Shown here one piece after another: positions 42,618 through 51,887 of a DNA stretch of 64,000 bases. Source of the stretch: Robinsoniella peoriensis (GTDB lineage Bacteria; Bacillota; Clostridia; Lachnospirales; Lachnospiraceae); contig NZ_JTGN01000003.1 in the NCBI RefSeq assembly GCF_000797495.1, forward strand, positions 523,986 through 587,985. Direction: 5' to 3'. A program made the translations under genes and the position numbers. A model generated the notes under the pieces. That model saw only the letters and a list, made by a program, of their open reading frames with translations. It was not told the DNA's origin and searched no databases. The stretch's first letter is position 1. Every line of letters starts with the position of its first letter.

Positions 42618-43919
42618 ATGAAGCATGCGGAGAAATGGATACGAATCATATTGTGGCTGCTGTTTTTTGTTTTGGGGGGTTACATTATATATAGAGGAAT
42701 CGGGATTGCATCGGAAAACGGATGGTTTGAGAAGTCATCCGTAGTTTCCAATATCTACAAAGGAATTGAGGAAATGTCAGTGGGCACTTTTATGCCAGGA
42801 CTTTCCTACTCGGCAAATCAGACAAGCAATGGGGAGCATTGGTTGTCTGATTTGTTTAGTGAAAGTTTTCCTTTGTATGAATATGTTAACATGCAGGAAG
42901 GATACGAGCAGAATATTGAAAGTAAAAGCGAATACGAAATGATTCTGGCTGCGGAAGCTGCGGCAGAGGACAATATGGTGCCAAGGCCCAAAGAAGAAAT
43001 ACCGGAGGATACCAATGAAACAGATGCCAGCATGGAATCTGAGGTGGCAAGTGCACAGGGAGAGACGCAAAGCGAGACAGGAGAATCCAACCAGGATGGA
43101 TCCGACAGCGTTGCAGCAGATGCAGGCGTAATAAAGCGTGCACCCGTCGCAGAGATTCCTATGGATAAACTTCTGGATTATGACTATGTTCTAAACAATT
43201 TCTATGCGATTGATATGACGACGACGATTGACAGGGAGCATTTGGATGTAAATAATCTGATCAATGAAAAAATGACTCTGGAACAGGATAATTCCAAGCC
43301 ACAGATTTTAATCTACCATACCCATTCCCAGGAAGCTTTCGCAGACAGTATACCGGGGGATGTGAGTACCACAATTGTTGGAATCGGAGAGTATCTGTCC
43401 AATATCCTGCGGAATAAATATGGATATAATGTTATCCATAATACAGGGGTTTATGATTTGATAGATGGAGAACTGGACCGGAATAAAGCATATGATCTGG
43501 CTTTTGAAGAAGTATCTCAGGTATTGGCGGATAACCCGTCGATCGAAGTGGTAATTGATTTACATAGAGATGGAGTGGACGGTAAGAAAATGGTAACCGA
43601 GATTGACGGAAAGCAAACCGCCCAGATCATGTTTATCAACGGACTTAGCAGAACAACCCAGAATGGAGATATCACCTATCTGCCCAATCCGTATATTCCG
43701 GATAATCTGGCATTTGCATTTCAGATGAAATTAAAGGCCATGGAGTATTATCCTGATTTTACAAGAAGTAATTATCTGATGGCATACCGGTTTAACATGC
43801 ATCTGCGTCCCAAGACCCTGCTTGTGGAATCCGGTACCCAGTTAAGCACAGTAGAGGAAGAGCGCAATGCCATGCTGCCGCTTGCAGATATTTTACATCA
43901 GGTGCTCAGTGGGGAGTAG
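42618..43919 (+). CDS. spoIIP: Stage II sporulation protein P (amidase/endopeptidase)
   Basis: The 433-residue protein has an N-terminal membrane segment (IRIILWLLFFVLGGYIIY). An acidic low-complexity stretch (about 105-175) is followed by the C-terminal SpoIIP domain: ILIYHTHSQEAF with the zinc His pair, VIHNTGVYD, and VIDLHRDGVDGKKMVTEIDG. It removes stem peptides from peptidoglycan during engulfment, producing the substrate for SpoIID. It follows gpr by 43 bases. Length and motifs are normal. Confidence 0.95.
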   Translation: MKHAEKWIRIILWLLFFVLGGYIIYRGIGIASENGWFEKSSVVSNIYKGIEEMSVGTFMPGLSYSANQTSNGEHWLSDLFSESFPLYEYVNMQEGYEQNIESKSEYEMILAAEAAAEDNMVPRPKEEIPEDTNETDASMESEVASAQGETQSETGESNQDGSDSVAADAGVIKRAPVAEIPMDKLLDYDYVLNNFYAIDMTTTIDREHLDVNNLINEKMTLEQDNSKPQILIYHTHSQEAFADSIPGDVSTTIVGIGEYLSNILRNKYGYNVIHNTGVYDLIDGELDRNKAYDLAFEEVSQVLADNPSIEVVIDLHRDGVDGKKMVTEIDGKQTAQIMFINGLSRTTQNGDITYLPNPYIPDNLAFAFQMKLKAMEYYPDFTRSNYLMAYRFNMHLRPKTLLVESGTQLSTVEEERNAMLPLADILHQVLSGE

Positions 43920-43956
43920 ACAAGAGGGGAATAAATGTGATACACTGTCTTGGAAA

Positions 43957-44030
43957 GTCAAATACTCCGCCGCAAGCTGCGGAGTATTTGACCCTCGCGG
44001 CAGTCGCCGGATGGACATGCGAGCATGTCC
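43957..44030. repeat. Palindromic intergenic repeat (family 3) before lepA
   Basis: GTCAAATACTCCGC (43957-43970) pairs perfectly with GCGGAGTATTTGAC (43979-43992). After a GC-rich stretch, GGACATGC (44013-44020) pairs with GCATGTCC (44023-44030). The segment is clearly richer in G+C than its neighbours and codes for nothing. It may also stop or pause transcripts from spoIIP. Confidence 0.65.
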
Positions 44031-44097
44031 GCCAGGCTCGTTGCCCGCAGAAATAAAGTCGACGGATAGCGATTCGACCCACTGAGGAGGAACAGAC

Positions 44098-45912
44098 GTG
44101 GCAGGGATAGATCAGAGCAAAATAAGGAATTTTTGTATTATCGCTCATATTGACCATGGTAAATCAACATTGGCAGACCGTATTATAGAGAAAACGGGTC
44201 TGTTAACCAGCCGTGAAATGCAGGCTCAGGTATTGGATAATATGGATTTAGAAAGAGAACGGGGCATTACCATTAAAGCACAGGCTGTAAGAACCGTCTA
44301 TAAGGCGAAAGACGGGGAAGAGTATGTTTTCAACCTGATTGATACGCCGGGGCATGTGGATTTTAACTATGAGGTTTCCAGGAGCCTGGCTGCCTGTGAC
44401 GGGGCAATCTTAGTTGTAGATGCCGCACAGGGAATAGAGGCACAGACACTTGCCAATGTATATCTGGCAATGGATCACGACCTGGATGTCATGCCGGTTA
44501 TCAATAAAATCGACCTTCCAAGTGCCGATCCGGAACGTGTAATCAATGAGATAGAGGATGTAATTGGGATTGAAGCCCAGGATGCACCCCGGATATCAGC
44601 CAAGACAGGGCTGAATGTGGAGGAGGTCTTAGAGCAGATCGTAAATAAAATACCAGCGCCTAAGGGTGATCCTGAAGCATCATTGCAGGCATTGATATTT
44701 GATTCTATCTACGATTCTTACAAAGGAGTTATCGTATTTTGCAGAATCAAGGAAGGCTCGGTAAAACGTGGTACCCAGATGCTTATGATGGCTACAAAGG
44801 CAACTGCGGAAGTAGTAGAGGTCGGATATTTCGGTGCGGGGCAATTCATACCATGTGAAGAATTAAGTGCCGGAATGGTTGGCTATATTACAGCCAGCTT
44901 GAAAAATGTAAAAGACACCCGTGTGGGAGATACCATCACCAACGCGCAGAATCCCTGTGCAGCACCGCTTCCGGGTTATAAAAAAGTAAATCCTATGGTA
45001 TATTGCGGTATGTATCCTGCGGATGGAGCAAAATATCCCGATTTGCGGGATGCATTAGAGAAATTACAGTTAAATGACGCTTCCCTGCAGTTTGAAGCGG
45101 AGACATCCATTGCTCTCGGTTTTGGTTTCCGCTGTGGATTTTTGGGACTATTACACCTGGAAATCATTCAGGAACGTTTAGAACGGGAATACAACCTGGA
45201 TCTGGTAACAACGGCGCCGGGTGTTATCTATAAGGTATATAAAACGAATGGCGATGTGATTGAACTCACCAACCCGTCAAACCTTCCTGATCCTTCCGAA
45301 ATCGAATATATGGAAGAACCGGTAGTAAGCGCCGAGATCATGGTAACAACGGAATTCATCGGTTCCATTATGGAACTCTGCCAGGAACGCAGAGGTGTAT
45401 ACTTAGGGATGGAATATATGGAAGAGACCAGGGCATTATTAAAATATGAACTGCCATTAAATGAAATCATCTACGACTTTTTCGATGCGCTGAAGTCCCG
45501 TTCCAGAGGCTATGCTTCATTTGACTATGAAATGAAAGGCTATGAACGTTCGGAACTGGTGAAACTGGACATCCTGGTTAACCGGGAAGATGTAGATGCT
45601 CTGTCTTTTATCGTACATGCGGCAACCGCTTATGAAAGAGGGCGTAAAATGTGTGAAAAGCTGAAAGAAGAGATTCCAAGGCAGTTATTTGAAATCCCGA
45701 TTCAGGCAGCAATCGGAAGTAAGATCATTGCCCGGGAGACTGTAAAAGCTATGCGTAAAGACGTTCTTGCAAAATGTTACGGCGGTGATATCAGCCGTAA
45801 GAGAAAACTTCTTGAGAAACAGAAGGAAGGTAAGAAGCGTATGAGGCAGATTGGTAATGTTGAGATTCCGCAGAAAGCTTTTATGAGCGTACTGAAGCTG
45901 GATGATAAGTAA
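44098..45912 (+). CDS. lepA: Elongation factor 4 (LepA)
   Basis: This 604-residue translational GTPase has the G1 motif [13 protein letters not shown], the G2 region [12 protein letters not shown]3 DTPGHVDF and G4 NKIDLPSAD. Domain II and the EF-G-like domains III and V follow, then the LepA-specific C-terminal domain ending [22 protein letters not shown]. It acts at the ribosome in initiation or back-translocation. The start is GTG at 44098 after GAGGAGG. The length is typical. The order spoIIP-lepA is standard, but hemW is displaced by about 4.6 kb here. Confidence 0.97.
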   Translation: MAGIDQSKIRNFCIIAHIDHGKSTLADRIIEKTGLLTSREMQAQVLDNMDLERERGITIKAQAVRTVYKAKDGEEYVFNLIDTPGHVDFNYEVSRSLAACDGAILVVDAAQGIEAQTLANVYLAMDHDLDVMPVINKIDLPSADPERVINEIEDVIGIEAQDAPRISAKTGLNVEEVLEQIVNKIPAPKGDPEASLQALIFDSIYDSYKGVIVFCRIKEGSVKRGTQMLMMATKATAEVVEVGYFGAGQFIPCEELSAGMVGYITASLKNVKDTRVGDTITNAQNPCAAPLPGYKKVNPMVYCGMYPADGAKYPDLRDALEKLQLNDASLQFEAETSIALGFGFRCGFLGLLHLEIIQERLEREYNLDLVTTAPGVIYKVYKTNGDVIELTNPSNLPDPSEIEYMEEPVVSAEIMVTTEFIGSIMELCQERRGVYLGMEYMEETRALLKYELPLNEIIYDFFDALKSRSRGYASFDYEMKGYERSELVKLDILVNREDVDALSFIVHAATAYERGRKMCEKLKEEIPRQLFEIPIQAAIGSKIIARETVKAMRKDVLAKCYGGDISRKRKLLEKQKEGKKRMRQIGNVEIPQKAFMSVLKLDDK

Positions 45913-45995
45913 AATTTTTGTTCAGTCATATACAGAACTTCTCAGGTTAGTTCGCTGAGTATTAAAATTTTTAAAATGAATGTTATATTTGAAAT

Positions 45996-46029
45996 AAAAC
46001 AAGGATTCCGGCTCAGGAATCCTTGTTTT
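45996..46029. terminator. Bidirectional terminator between lepA and the RHH gene
   Basis: AAAACAAGGATTCC (45996-46009) pairs perfectly with GGAATCCTTGTTTT (46016-46029). T-runs exist in both directions. The last codons and the stop codon of the minus-strand RHH gene lie inside the hairpin. Confidence 0.92.
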
Positions 46030-46192
46030 TGTGATGTTTTACACATTCTGTCAATAAATACTCGATTTGCCCATTAATGGAGCGGAAGTCATCTTCCGCC
46101 CATTGGGCCAGGTCATTCCAGAGGCTGGCAGACAGCCTTAAGGGAACCTGTTTTTTACTTTTATCTTTTGGTTTATTCTCCAACGCTGCCAT
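46013..46192 (-). CDS. Small ribbon-helix-helix (Arc/CopG-like) protein
   Basis: This 59-codon gene is found on the minus strand: a Lys-rich start, then KKQVPLRLSASLWNDLAQWA, EDDFRSINGQIEYLLTECVK and a short basic tail. The pattern of a beta strand (QVPLRLS) followed by two helices with SINGQIEYLL is that of a ribbon-helix-helix DNA-binding protein. ATG at 46192 is immediately after GGGAGG, which is too close. TTG at 46183, nine bases away, may be the true start, giving 56 residues. It follows the SPFH gene by about 35-45 bases and is probably co-transcribed with it. The partner gene suggests a dedicated regulator or accessory protein of the SPFH protein. Confidence 0.75.
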   Translation of the reverse strand: MAALENKPKDKSKKQVPLRLSASLWNDLAQWAEDDFRSINGQIEYLLTECVKHHKNKDS

Positions 46193-46226
46193 CCTCCCTT
46201 TTTTTATAGAAATAATGGTATTTGTG

Positions 46227-47207
46227 TTAATAAAGTGAGCCGCTGTTTACAATGGGCTGGGCATCTTTGTTACCGCAGAGTACAACCAGAAGATTGCTTA
46301 CCATAGCAGCTTTTCTTTCTTCGTCTAATTCCACGATCTCGTTTTCGCTTAATTTCTGTAAAGCCATTTCCACCATGCTGACAGCACCTTCTACGATTTT
46401 CTGACGGGCATCGATAATAGCGGCTGCCTGCTGCCTCTGAAGCATTGCAGATGCGATCTCAGGAGCGTAGGAGAGATGGGTAATACGAACTTCAATAATG
46501 CTGATTCCCGCATCCTCTACTTTTTCCTGCAGCTCGCCTTTCATAATATCAGCGACTTCCTGGCTGCTGCCGCGAAGTGATCTTTCATCCCCGCCTTCAC
46601 TGGTATCATAAGGATATCTTCTGGCTGCATTTCGTGTGATCGCGTCACACTGGATAGAAAGGTATTTTTTGTAGTTTTCTACATTTAATACAGCTTTTGT
46701 GGCATTTTCTACTTTCCAGATTACTACAGTTCCGATTTCGATCGGATTACCAAGTTCGTCATTCACCTTTTGCTTTTCATTGTTTAAAGTCAATGTCTTA
46801 AGAGATATTTTTTTGCTTCCTTCGCCTCCAATGTTAACGGCTGCACCGTTTCCGGCTGAGGCGCTTACATACTTTTTGACAGTTGGGTTAATTGCGGAGC
46901 AAAATGGGTTCACCCAGAAAAATCCATCGTTTTTTAAGGTTCCGTAGTAGTTACCAAAAAGGGCAAGAACCAGAGCTTCATTCGGATTGATGACTTTCAA
47001 ACCTCCGAATCCAATACATGCAGCAATGAAAATGATAATTGACAATACAGCTAAAATTCCTTGTAAAGCACCTTCAAATACTGACATGCCTGCAATGAAT
47101 AGGGCAACACTTCCTAAAAGACCGATAATGCACAGAAATAACATCCCCATGCCGTTTGCCGCTTTTAAGTTTTTCTCTTCTGTTATCTTCTGTTTGTTGA
47201 TCTCCAT
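46227..47207 (-). CDS. SPFH/Band 7 domain membrane protein
   Basis: The 326-residue protein has two N-terminal membrane segments (residues 20-43 and 47-70). The SPFH domain follows (INPNEALVLALFGNYYGTLKNDGFFWVNPF, NPIEIGTVVIWKV, ATKAVLNVENYKKYLSIQ, RNAARRYPYDT). A coiled-coil-like region with AGISIIEVRITHLSYAPEIASAMLQRQQAAAIIDAR comes last. Such proteins form oligomeric scaffolds at membrane microdomains, similar to flotillin or stomatin. The start follows GAAGGAGG. It forms a two-gene operon with a small RHH protein gene. Confidence 0.92.
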   Translation of the reverse strand: MEINKQKITEEKNLKAANGMGMLFLCIIGLLGSVALFIAGMSVFEGALQGILAVLSIIIFIAACIGFGGLKVINPNEALVLALFGNYYGTLKNDGFFWVNPFCSAINPTVKKYVSASAGNGAAVNIGGEGSKKISLKTLTLNNEKQKVNDELGNPIEIGTVVIWKVENATKAVLNVENYKKYLSIQCDAITRNAARRYPYDTSEGGDERSLRGSSQEVADIMKGELQEKVEDAGISIIEVRITHLSYAPEIASAMLQRQQAAAIIDARQKIVEGAVSMVEMALQKLSENEIVELDEERKAAMVSNLLVVLCGNKDAQPIVNSGSLY

Positions 47208-47256
47208 AATCCCATCCTCCTTCAGATGATTAAAATGATATTAAATTGATATCACT

Positions 47257-47285
47257 ATGATAACTCTAAATAGTTTGAAAGTCAA
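47257..47285 (-). promoter_or_regulatory. Promoter of the SPFH-RHH operon
   Basis: On the minus strand, TTGACT (47280-47285) and TATCAT (47257-47262) have 17 bases between them, about 50 bases before the SPFH start. Confidence 0.7.
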
Positions 47286-47364
47286 GACATTTTAAATGAA
47301 TTTTAGAAATATTGGTTTATATTTTATGCATTGTTATACTTCCCTGATATAGAGCCGGATTCCG

Positions 47365-47393
47365 TTGTAAAATATAGGGAAAAATGTTATACT
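47365..47393 (+). promoter_or_regulatory. Promoter of the CotH-like gene
   Basis: TTGTAA (47365-47370) and TATACT (47388-47393) with a 17-base spacer, 80 bases before the gene. Confidence 0.65.
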
Positions 47394-47474
47394 CCAAGCA
47401 GAAATTGAGTGTTGGATATGCAGGGGAAAAGGGGTAAGCAATGAGAAAAAAATAATGTGAGAGGAGAAAAAGAG

Positions 47475-50400
47475 ATGGGAGAGAGAAGGTATTTAGAAAG
47501 AGGGAATTTAGAAAGAAGACGTTTAGAAGGAACGTATTTATTAAGGAAGTATTTATTGGGGAAGTTTGCTGCCGCCGTTTATGTTTACATATTTATGGCA
47601 GCGGGGGTTTGTCTGCTGGGGATGATGGTCCCTGTATTGACAGCTAAGGCTGAGAATGCTGCAGTTTATGCAGAATTTACAACAGAATATGCGAAGCCGG
47701 GTATGGCGCTGGAAGTGGAGCTGCATGGGGATTCTTTAGCCGGGGACTACCAATATAAGTGGTCCGTGAATGGTAATGCAATCGATAATGACACAAACTC
47801 CTACATTCCATCGGAAGAAGATCTGGAATCTTTTATTGAAGTGACGGTCTATACGGAGGGTGGAAAAAATAGTTATTCCTGCAGTTTATATTGCAGCCAG
47901 CTTCCGGTTATGTATGTAACTACAGAGGCGGAGATCCAAAACAAAGAGGATTACGTTGCGGGAACCCTGACCACAAAGCGGAATGAAGAATATATGAATC
48001 AGGATGCAACTGTTTATAATGGTAATATCGAAATAAGATACCGCGGCAACAGTACGATGGGATATGATAAAAAACCATATAAAATCAAGCTGGATAAAAA
48101 GACAGATATGTTTGGATTTGGTAAGAACAAACACTGGGTTCTTCTTGCTAATCACCTGGATGGTGCCCTGATGCGCAATAAACTGGCATATGAATTGTCC
48201 GGATTCCTGGGTATGCCCTATATGCAGTCGACGGATGTGGTATTGATCATGAATGGCAGATATGACGGAATCTACCAGTTTTGTGAGCAGATCCGTGTGG
48301 ATTATAAATCGGATGGAAACCGTGTGGATATTTATGATTGGGAGAAGGCTTCCGAGGACTTTGCCGGTATTATAGCAGAAGACAAGACGTCGGATTTTGA
48401 TAAAAATCTTGTTGCGGATTTAGAAAATACAATGCTTAAGGATATGACATGGGCTACTACTCATCAAGTTTATTTTAATGGACAAAATTACAATCTGGAT
48501 AATTACAAAAAAATTAAGATACCAAAACTGTCAGGTGGTTTCTTGATAGAATTAGATTCTTATAACGATGAAATATCGTCTTTCAATACATCATTGGGGC
48601 ATCTGTTAAAGTTCAAAAGTCCAGAATATGTTAATTCTAATAGAGAGTTAATGCAGTATGCCAGTGATTATTTAAATGCTTTTGAAAGGGCGATACAGTC
48701 CTATGATTTTTCGAGTAGCTGGAACCAGAATCAAGTAAGCTACCCGCAGTTATTTGATATGGATTCCCTTGTGAAATTCTGGATGGTAAATGAATTATTT
48801 ATGAACGAGGATGCAATGAAGAAAAGCACGTATATGTATAAAGACATTAATGGTCTTTTCAGCATGGGACCAATCTGGGATATGGACTGGTCATCAGCAT
48901 CAGATATCAGTGCAACAAATTTTCCATTAGAGTGGCAAACCCTTCATTTTAATGATGATAAGCAGAAATATCAATGGTATAAATATATGATACAGGATCC
49001 TTACTTTGCCATAAAAGCAAGAGAACTGTATCAGGAAATACGCGGGACTTATCTCCGGGATCTGATCAGTACGAATGGCATCATAAATACAAACAGAAGT
49101 TATTTAGGCCCTGCAGCCCAGGCAAATACAGAGAGATGGAATGGAAGTGGAGGGTTTCCGCATGGGGGATTTGATTATCAAGTTAATGAACTGAAAAATT
49201 TCCTGACAACAAGAATTTTCTGGCTGGATAATCAGTTCGCTACCGTAGAATCTCTGATGGATTCCTGGAATACAAACAGACTGGACGACGGCATAACAGG
49301 AGAATTAGACGTATCCCAAAATAACATAAATACAGCGACAGTTACAGTGCCAAAGGAGATCACGGAAATAGCACTGACCGTAAATGGAATTTATGCAGGT
49401 GTCGGGAAGGTAAAAGACGGCAAGGTTACGGTCAGCTTTGATGATACCTTTGTGAAGATTGGCGGCAATGCAGAGAATATTGCTGTTTATTGTGGAAAAG
49501 ATAGGAATAACCAGACATACTATCAATATCAGTCCTTTACGAAGGAATCCCAACCCGTGATTCCCAGCTATCAGATCTCGGTAACGGCATCAGAAGGCGG
49601 CAGGGCTTATATCGAATCAGAAGAAGGGGAACTTTCTGGAATTGAAGTTCAGGAGGGAAGTACAGTTGCGGTAATGGCAGCTGCAGATGAAGGCTATGAG
49701 TTTCGAGGATGGTATGAAGATAAAGTAAGTGACGAAAATAAAGTATCTTCAGAGGCAGCTTATAATTTTACGGTATCAGCAAACCGGAAATTATTGGCTG
49801 AATTCCAAAAGACGCAAGTACAGCCTGAACCCGATCCGGAACCGAAACCGGAGCCCAAACCAGAGCCCAAACCAGAGCCGAAACCGGAACCGAAACCAGA
49901 ACCGAAACCAGAACCAAAGCCGGAACCAGCGCCAAAGCCGGAGCCGGCAGTGGCAAAACCGGTTCAGCTAAAAGGAGCATCTATTAAGGCATCCAGCCTG
50001 AAGCTGACATGGAAAAAGGCAGCTAATGCTGTTTCCTATAAAGTTTACCGTGCAGTGAAGAAAAATGGGAAATATGAACTGCAGGCTGAAACGAAGAAGA
50101 CCAGCTACAAAGATACAAAAGTAGTTCCGAAAAAAACATACTATTATAAGATTCAGGCGGTTAATAAAAACTCCGGCAAATATTCAGCGGTTACAAAGCT
50201 GAAAACAAAAGCGCTTACTGTCCCCAATATAAAGCTGAAATCCGTGAAAAAGAAACAGGTCAAAATATCCTGGGATAAGATTTCCGGAGCGAAAAAATAT
50301 GTGGTTTACCGTTCAGATAAAGAGAAAGGAAAATATAAAAAGGTTGCAGTAACTGCAAAAACAAGTTATAAAGATACTAAGAAAATAAAATCTAAGAAAG

Positions 50401-50483
50401 TATATTATTATAAAGTCCGCGCTTACCATACCAGGACAAGCGATGGAAGCATATCAAAAATAAATTCAATTAAAGTAAAATAA
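47475..50483 (+). CDS. Secreted CotH-kinase-like protein with repeat-rich C-terminus
   Basis: This large protein of about 1002 residues has a signal-anchor-like stretch near residues 32-55 (AAAVYVYIFMAAGVCLLGMM, ending near TAKAEN). A CotH-type kinase domain follows: YRGNSTMGYDKKPYKIKLDK near 189, KHWVLLANHLDGALMRNKLAYEL, GRYDGIYQFCEQI, and DMDWSS near 465 as the metal-site-like motif. A List-Bact-rpt/InlB B-like module comes next (VTASEGGRAYIESEEGELSG, YEFRGWYEDKV), then a PEPK repeat linker (about 784-826), then two fibronectin-III-like modules (KLTWKKAANAVSYKVYR, KISWDKISGAKKYVVYR). It probably acts at the cell surface. CotH kinases phosphorylate spore-coat proteins in Bacillus; the substrate here is unknown. 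Start after GAGGAG. Confidence 0.82.
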   Translation: MGERRYLERGNLERRRLEGTYLLRKYLLGKFAAAVYVYIFMAAGVCLLGMMVPVLTAKAENAAVYAEFTTEYAKPGMALEVELHGDSLAGDYQYKWSVNGNAIDNDTNSYIPSEEDLESFIEVTVYTEGGKNSYSCSLYCSQLPVMYVTTEAEIQNKEDYVAGTLTTKRNEEYMNQDATVYNGNIEIRYRGNSTMGYDKKPYKIKLDKKTDMFGFGKNKHWVLLANHLDGALMRNKLAYELSGFLGMPYMQSTDVVLIMNGRYDGIYQFCEQIRVDYKSDGNRVDIYDWEKASEDFAGIIAEDKTSDFDKNLVADLENTMLKDMTWATTHQVYFNGQNYNLDNYKKIKIPKLSGGFLIELDSYNDEISSFNTSLGHLLKFKSPEYVNSNRELMQYASDYLNAFERAIQSYDFSSSWNQNQVSYPQLFDMDSLVKFWMVNELFMNEDAMKKSTYMYKDINGLFSMGPIWDMDWSSASDISATNFPLEWQTLHFNDDKQKYQWYKYMIQDPYFAIKARELYQEIRGTYLRDLISTNGIINTNRSYLGPAAQANTERWNGSGGFPHGGFDYQVNELKNFLTTRIFWLDNQFATVESLMDSWNTNRLDDGITGELDVSQNNINTATVTVPKEITEIALTVNGIYAGVGKVKDGKVTVSFDDTFVKIGGNAENIAVYCGKDRNNQTYYQYQSFTKESQPVIPSYQISVTASEGGRAYIESEEGELSGIEVQEGSTVAVMAAADEGYEFRGWYEDKVSDENKVSSEAAYNFTVSANRKLLAEFQKTQVQPEPDPEPKPEPKPEPKPEPKPEPKPEPKPEPKPEPAPKPEPAVAKPVQLKGASIKASSLKLTWKKAANAVSYKVYRAVKKNGKYELQAETKKTSYKDTKVVPKKTYYYKIQAVNKNSGKYSAVTKLKTKALTVPNIKLKSVKKKQVKISWDKISGAKKYVVYRSDKEKGKYKKVAVTAKTSYKDTKKIKSKKVYYYKVRAYHTRTSDGSISKINSIKVK

Positions 50484-50498
50484 AGAACAGCCAAATAA

Positions 50499-50541
50499 GG
50501 AACAGCAGTGCTGCCGGTTCACCCGTCAACATTGCTGTTCC
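50499..50541. terminator. Hairpin between the CotH-like gene and hemW
   Basis: GGAACAGCA (50499-50507) pairs with TGCTGTTCC (50533-50541), with a large loop and no T-run. The hairpin may protect or end the upstream message; its right arm is adjacent to the hemW ribosome-binding site. Confidence 0.45.
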
Positions 50542-50557
50542 GGAGAGGATGAATAAA

Positions 50558-51715
50558 ATGGAACAGACGAAAAATTTAGGCATCTACATTCATATACCAT
50601 TTTGTATTCGTAAATGCGCATATTGTGATTTCCTGTCTTTTACTTCTGAAGAGGAGGCAAGAAAAAAATATGCAGAATCCCTGATATCTGAAATCCAACA
50701 GTTTGAAGACGTGAAAAGATGGCACGTTACTTCTATATTTATTGGAGGAGGTACGCCGTCCGTGCTAAAGGAAGAGGAGACCGGCAGGATTCTGGAGGCA
50801 ATTCAGAATAAATTCAATATGGACGAGGATGCAGAGATTACGACAGAAGCAAATCCTGGAACGCTTACGAAAGATAAGCTTTACACTTACCGGAGACAGG
50901 GCATTAACCGTCTCAGTCTGGGGCTTCAGTCTGTTCACGACAAGGAGTTAAAGCTTCTTGGAAGAATTCACACATATGATGATTTTCTAAAAGGCTTTCA
51001 CCTGGCAAGAGAAGCAGGATTTTCTAATATTAATGTGGATTTAATGTCAGCTCTCCCAGGGCAGACAGCAGATTCCTGGAAAGAAAGCCTGTTAAAGATA
51101 TTGCGGCTGAAGGTAGAGCATATCTCCGCTTACAGCCTGATCATAGAAGAGGGAACACCGTTCTATGAGAAGTATGCCGATGATGCAAAACTTCGGGATA
51201 TGGGTGAAGACTGTCACATACTTCCTTCGGAAGAAGAGGAACGCGGGATGTACTATGAGACACGGCGCCTGACTGGGGAATATGGACTGGAACAGTATGA
51301 AATTTCTAATTATGCAAAACCGGGATACGAATGCAGGCATAATCAGGCTTACTGGCTGAGGCAGGATTATCTGGGATTTGGCTTAGGTGCCTCATCGCTC
51401 ATAGACAATGTGCGTTTTCGCAATACAGTAGATTTAGCACAGTACAACCAGGGAATTTTTAAGAAAGAAGAAAGGGAGGTGCTGTCTTTACAGGAACAAA
51501 TGGAAGAAACTATGTTCCTGGGGCTGCGTATGAAAGGGGGAATTTCAACAGTAGAATTCGAGACGGCTTTCCATACTCCATTTTCTGCTGTCTATGGAAA
51601 GACAGTGCTTGGCTTGAAAAATGAAGGGCTGGTGCAGACTGAGGATGAAAGAGTCTTCTTAACAGAAAAAGGATTTGATTTAAGCAATTATACACTGGCG
51701 CAGTTTTTGCTATAG
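50558..51715 (+). CDS. hemW: HemW-type radical SAM protein
   Basis: The 385-residue protein has the HemW radical SAM motif IPFCIRKCAYCDF (CxxxCxxC) near the N-terminus. IFIGGGTPSVLK, TTEANPGTLTKDKL, GINRLSLGLQSVHDKEL and the C-terminal HemW domain (YEISNYAKPGYECRHNQAYWL, FGLGASSLI) follow. HemW inserts or carries haem in some bacteria; these proteins have often been mislabelled as oxygen-independent coproporphyrinogen oxidases. ATG at 50558 is preferred, because GGAGAGG at 50542-50548 is directly adjacent to ATG 50549. It lies in the conserved lepA-hemW-hrcA neighbourhood, though not next to them. Confidence 0.95.
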   Translation: MEQTKNLGIYIHIPFCIRKCAYCDFLSFTSEEEARKKYAESLISEIQQFEDVKRWHVTSIFIGGGTPSVLKEEETGRILEAIQNKFNMDEDAEITTEANPGTLTKDKLYTYRRQGINRLSLGLQSVHDKELKLLGRIHTYDDFLKGFHLAREAGFSNINVDLMSALPGQTADSWKESLLKILRLKVEHISAYSLIIEEGTPFYEKYADDAKLRDMGEDCHILPSEEEERGMYYETRRLTGEYGLEQYEISNYAKPGYECRHNQAYWLRQDYLGFGLGASSLIDNVRFRNTVDLAQYNQGIFKKEEREVLSLQEQMEETMFLGLRMKGGISTVEFETAFHTPFSAVYGKTVLGLKNEGLVQTEDERVFLTEKGFDLSNYTLAQFLL

Positions 51716-51811
51716 CTATAAAAAGTGTAATAAATCCGGTTTTTTAACTGCAAAATATAACCAAATTTCTGAAGGAAATTAATTAAATTTTAAAGAAATG
51801 TTAAATAGTGG

Positions 51812-51840
51812 TTGAAAAGTCGTAATATATTGTGTATAAT
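51812..51840 (+). promoter_or_regulatory. Promoter of the CHAP-domain gene
   Basis: TTGAAA (51812-51817) and TATAAT (51835-51840) have a 17-base spacer, 48 bases before the start codon. Confidence 0.85.
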
Positions 51841-51887
51841 TAGCTCGTAACTTTGAAATGGAGTATGAAGAAAACAAGGGAATTTAT

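Noticed and set aside
49729..49971. Asn/Arg-repeat frame inside the CotH-like gene
   Set aside because: It is the shifted reading of the PEPK-repeat DNA, not a gene.
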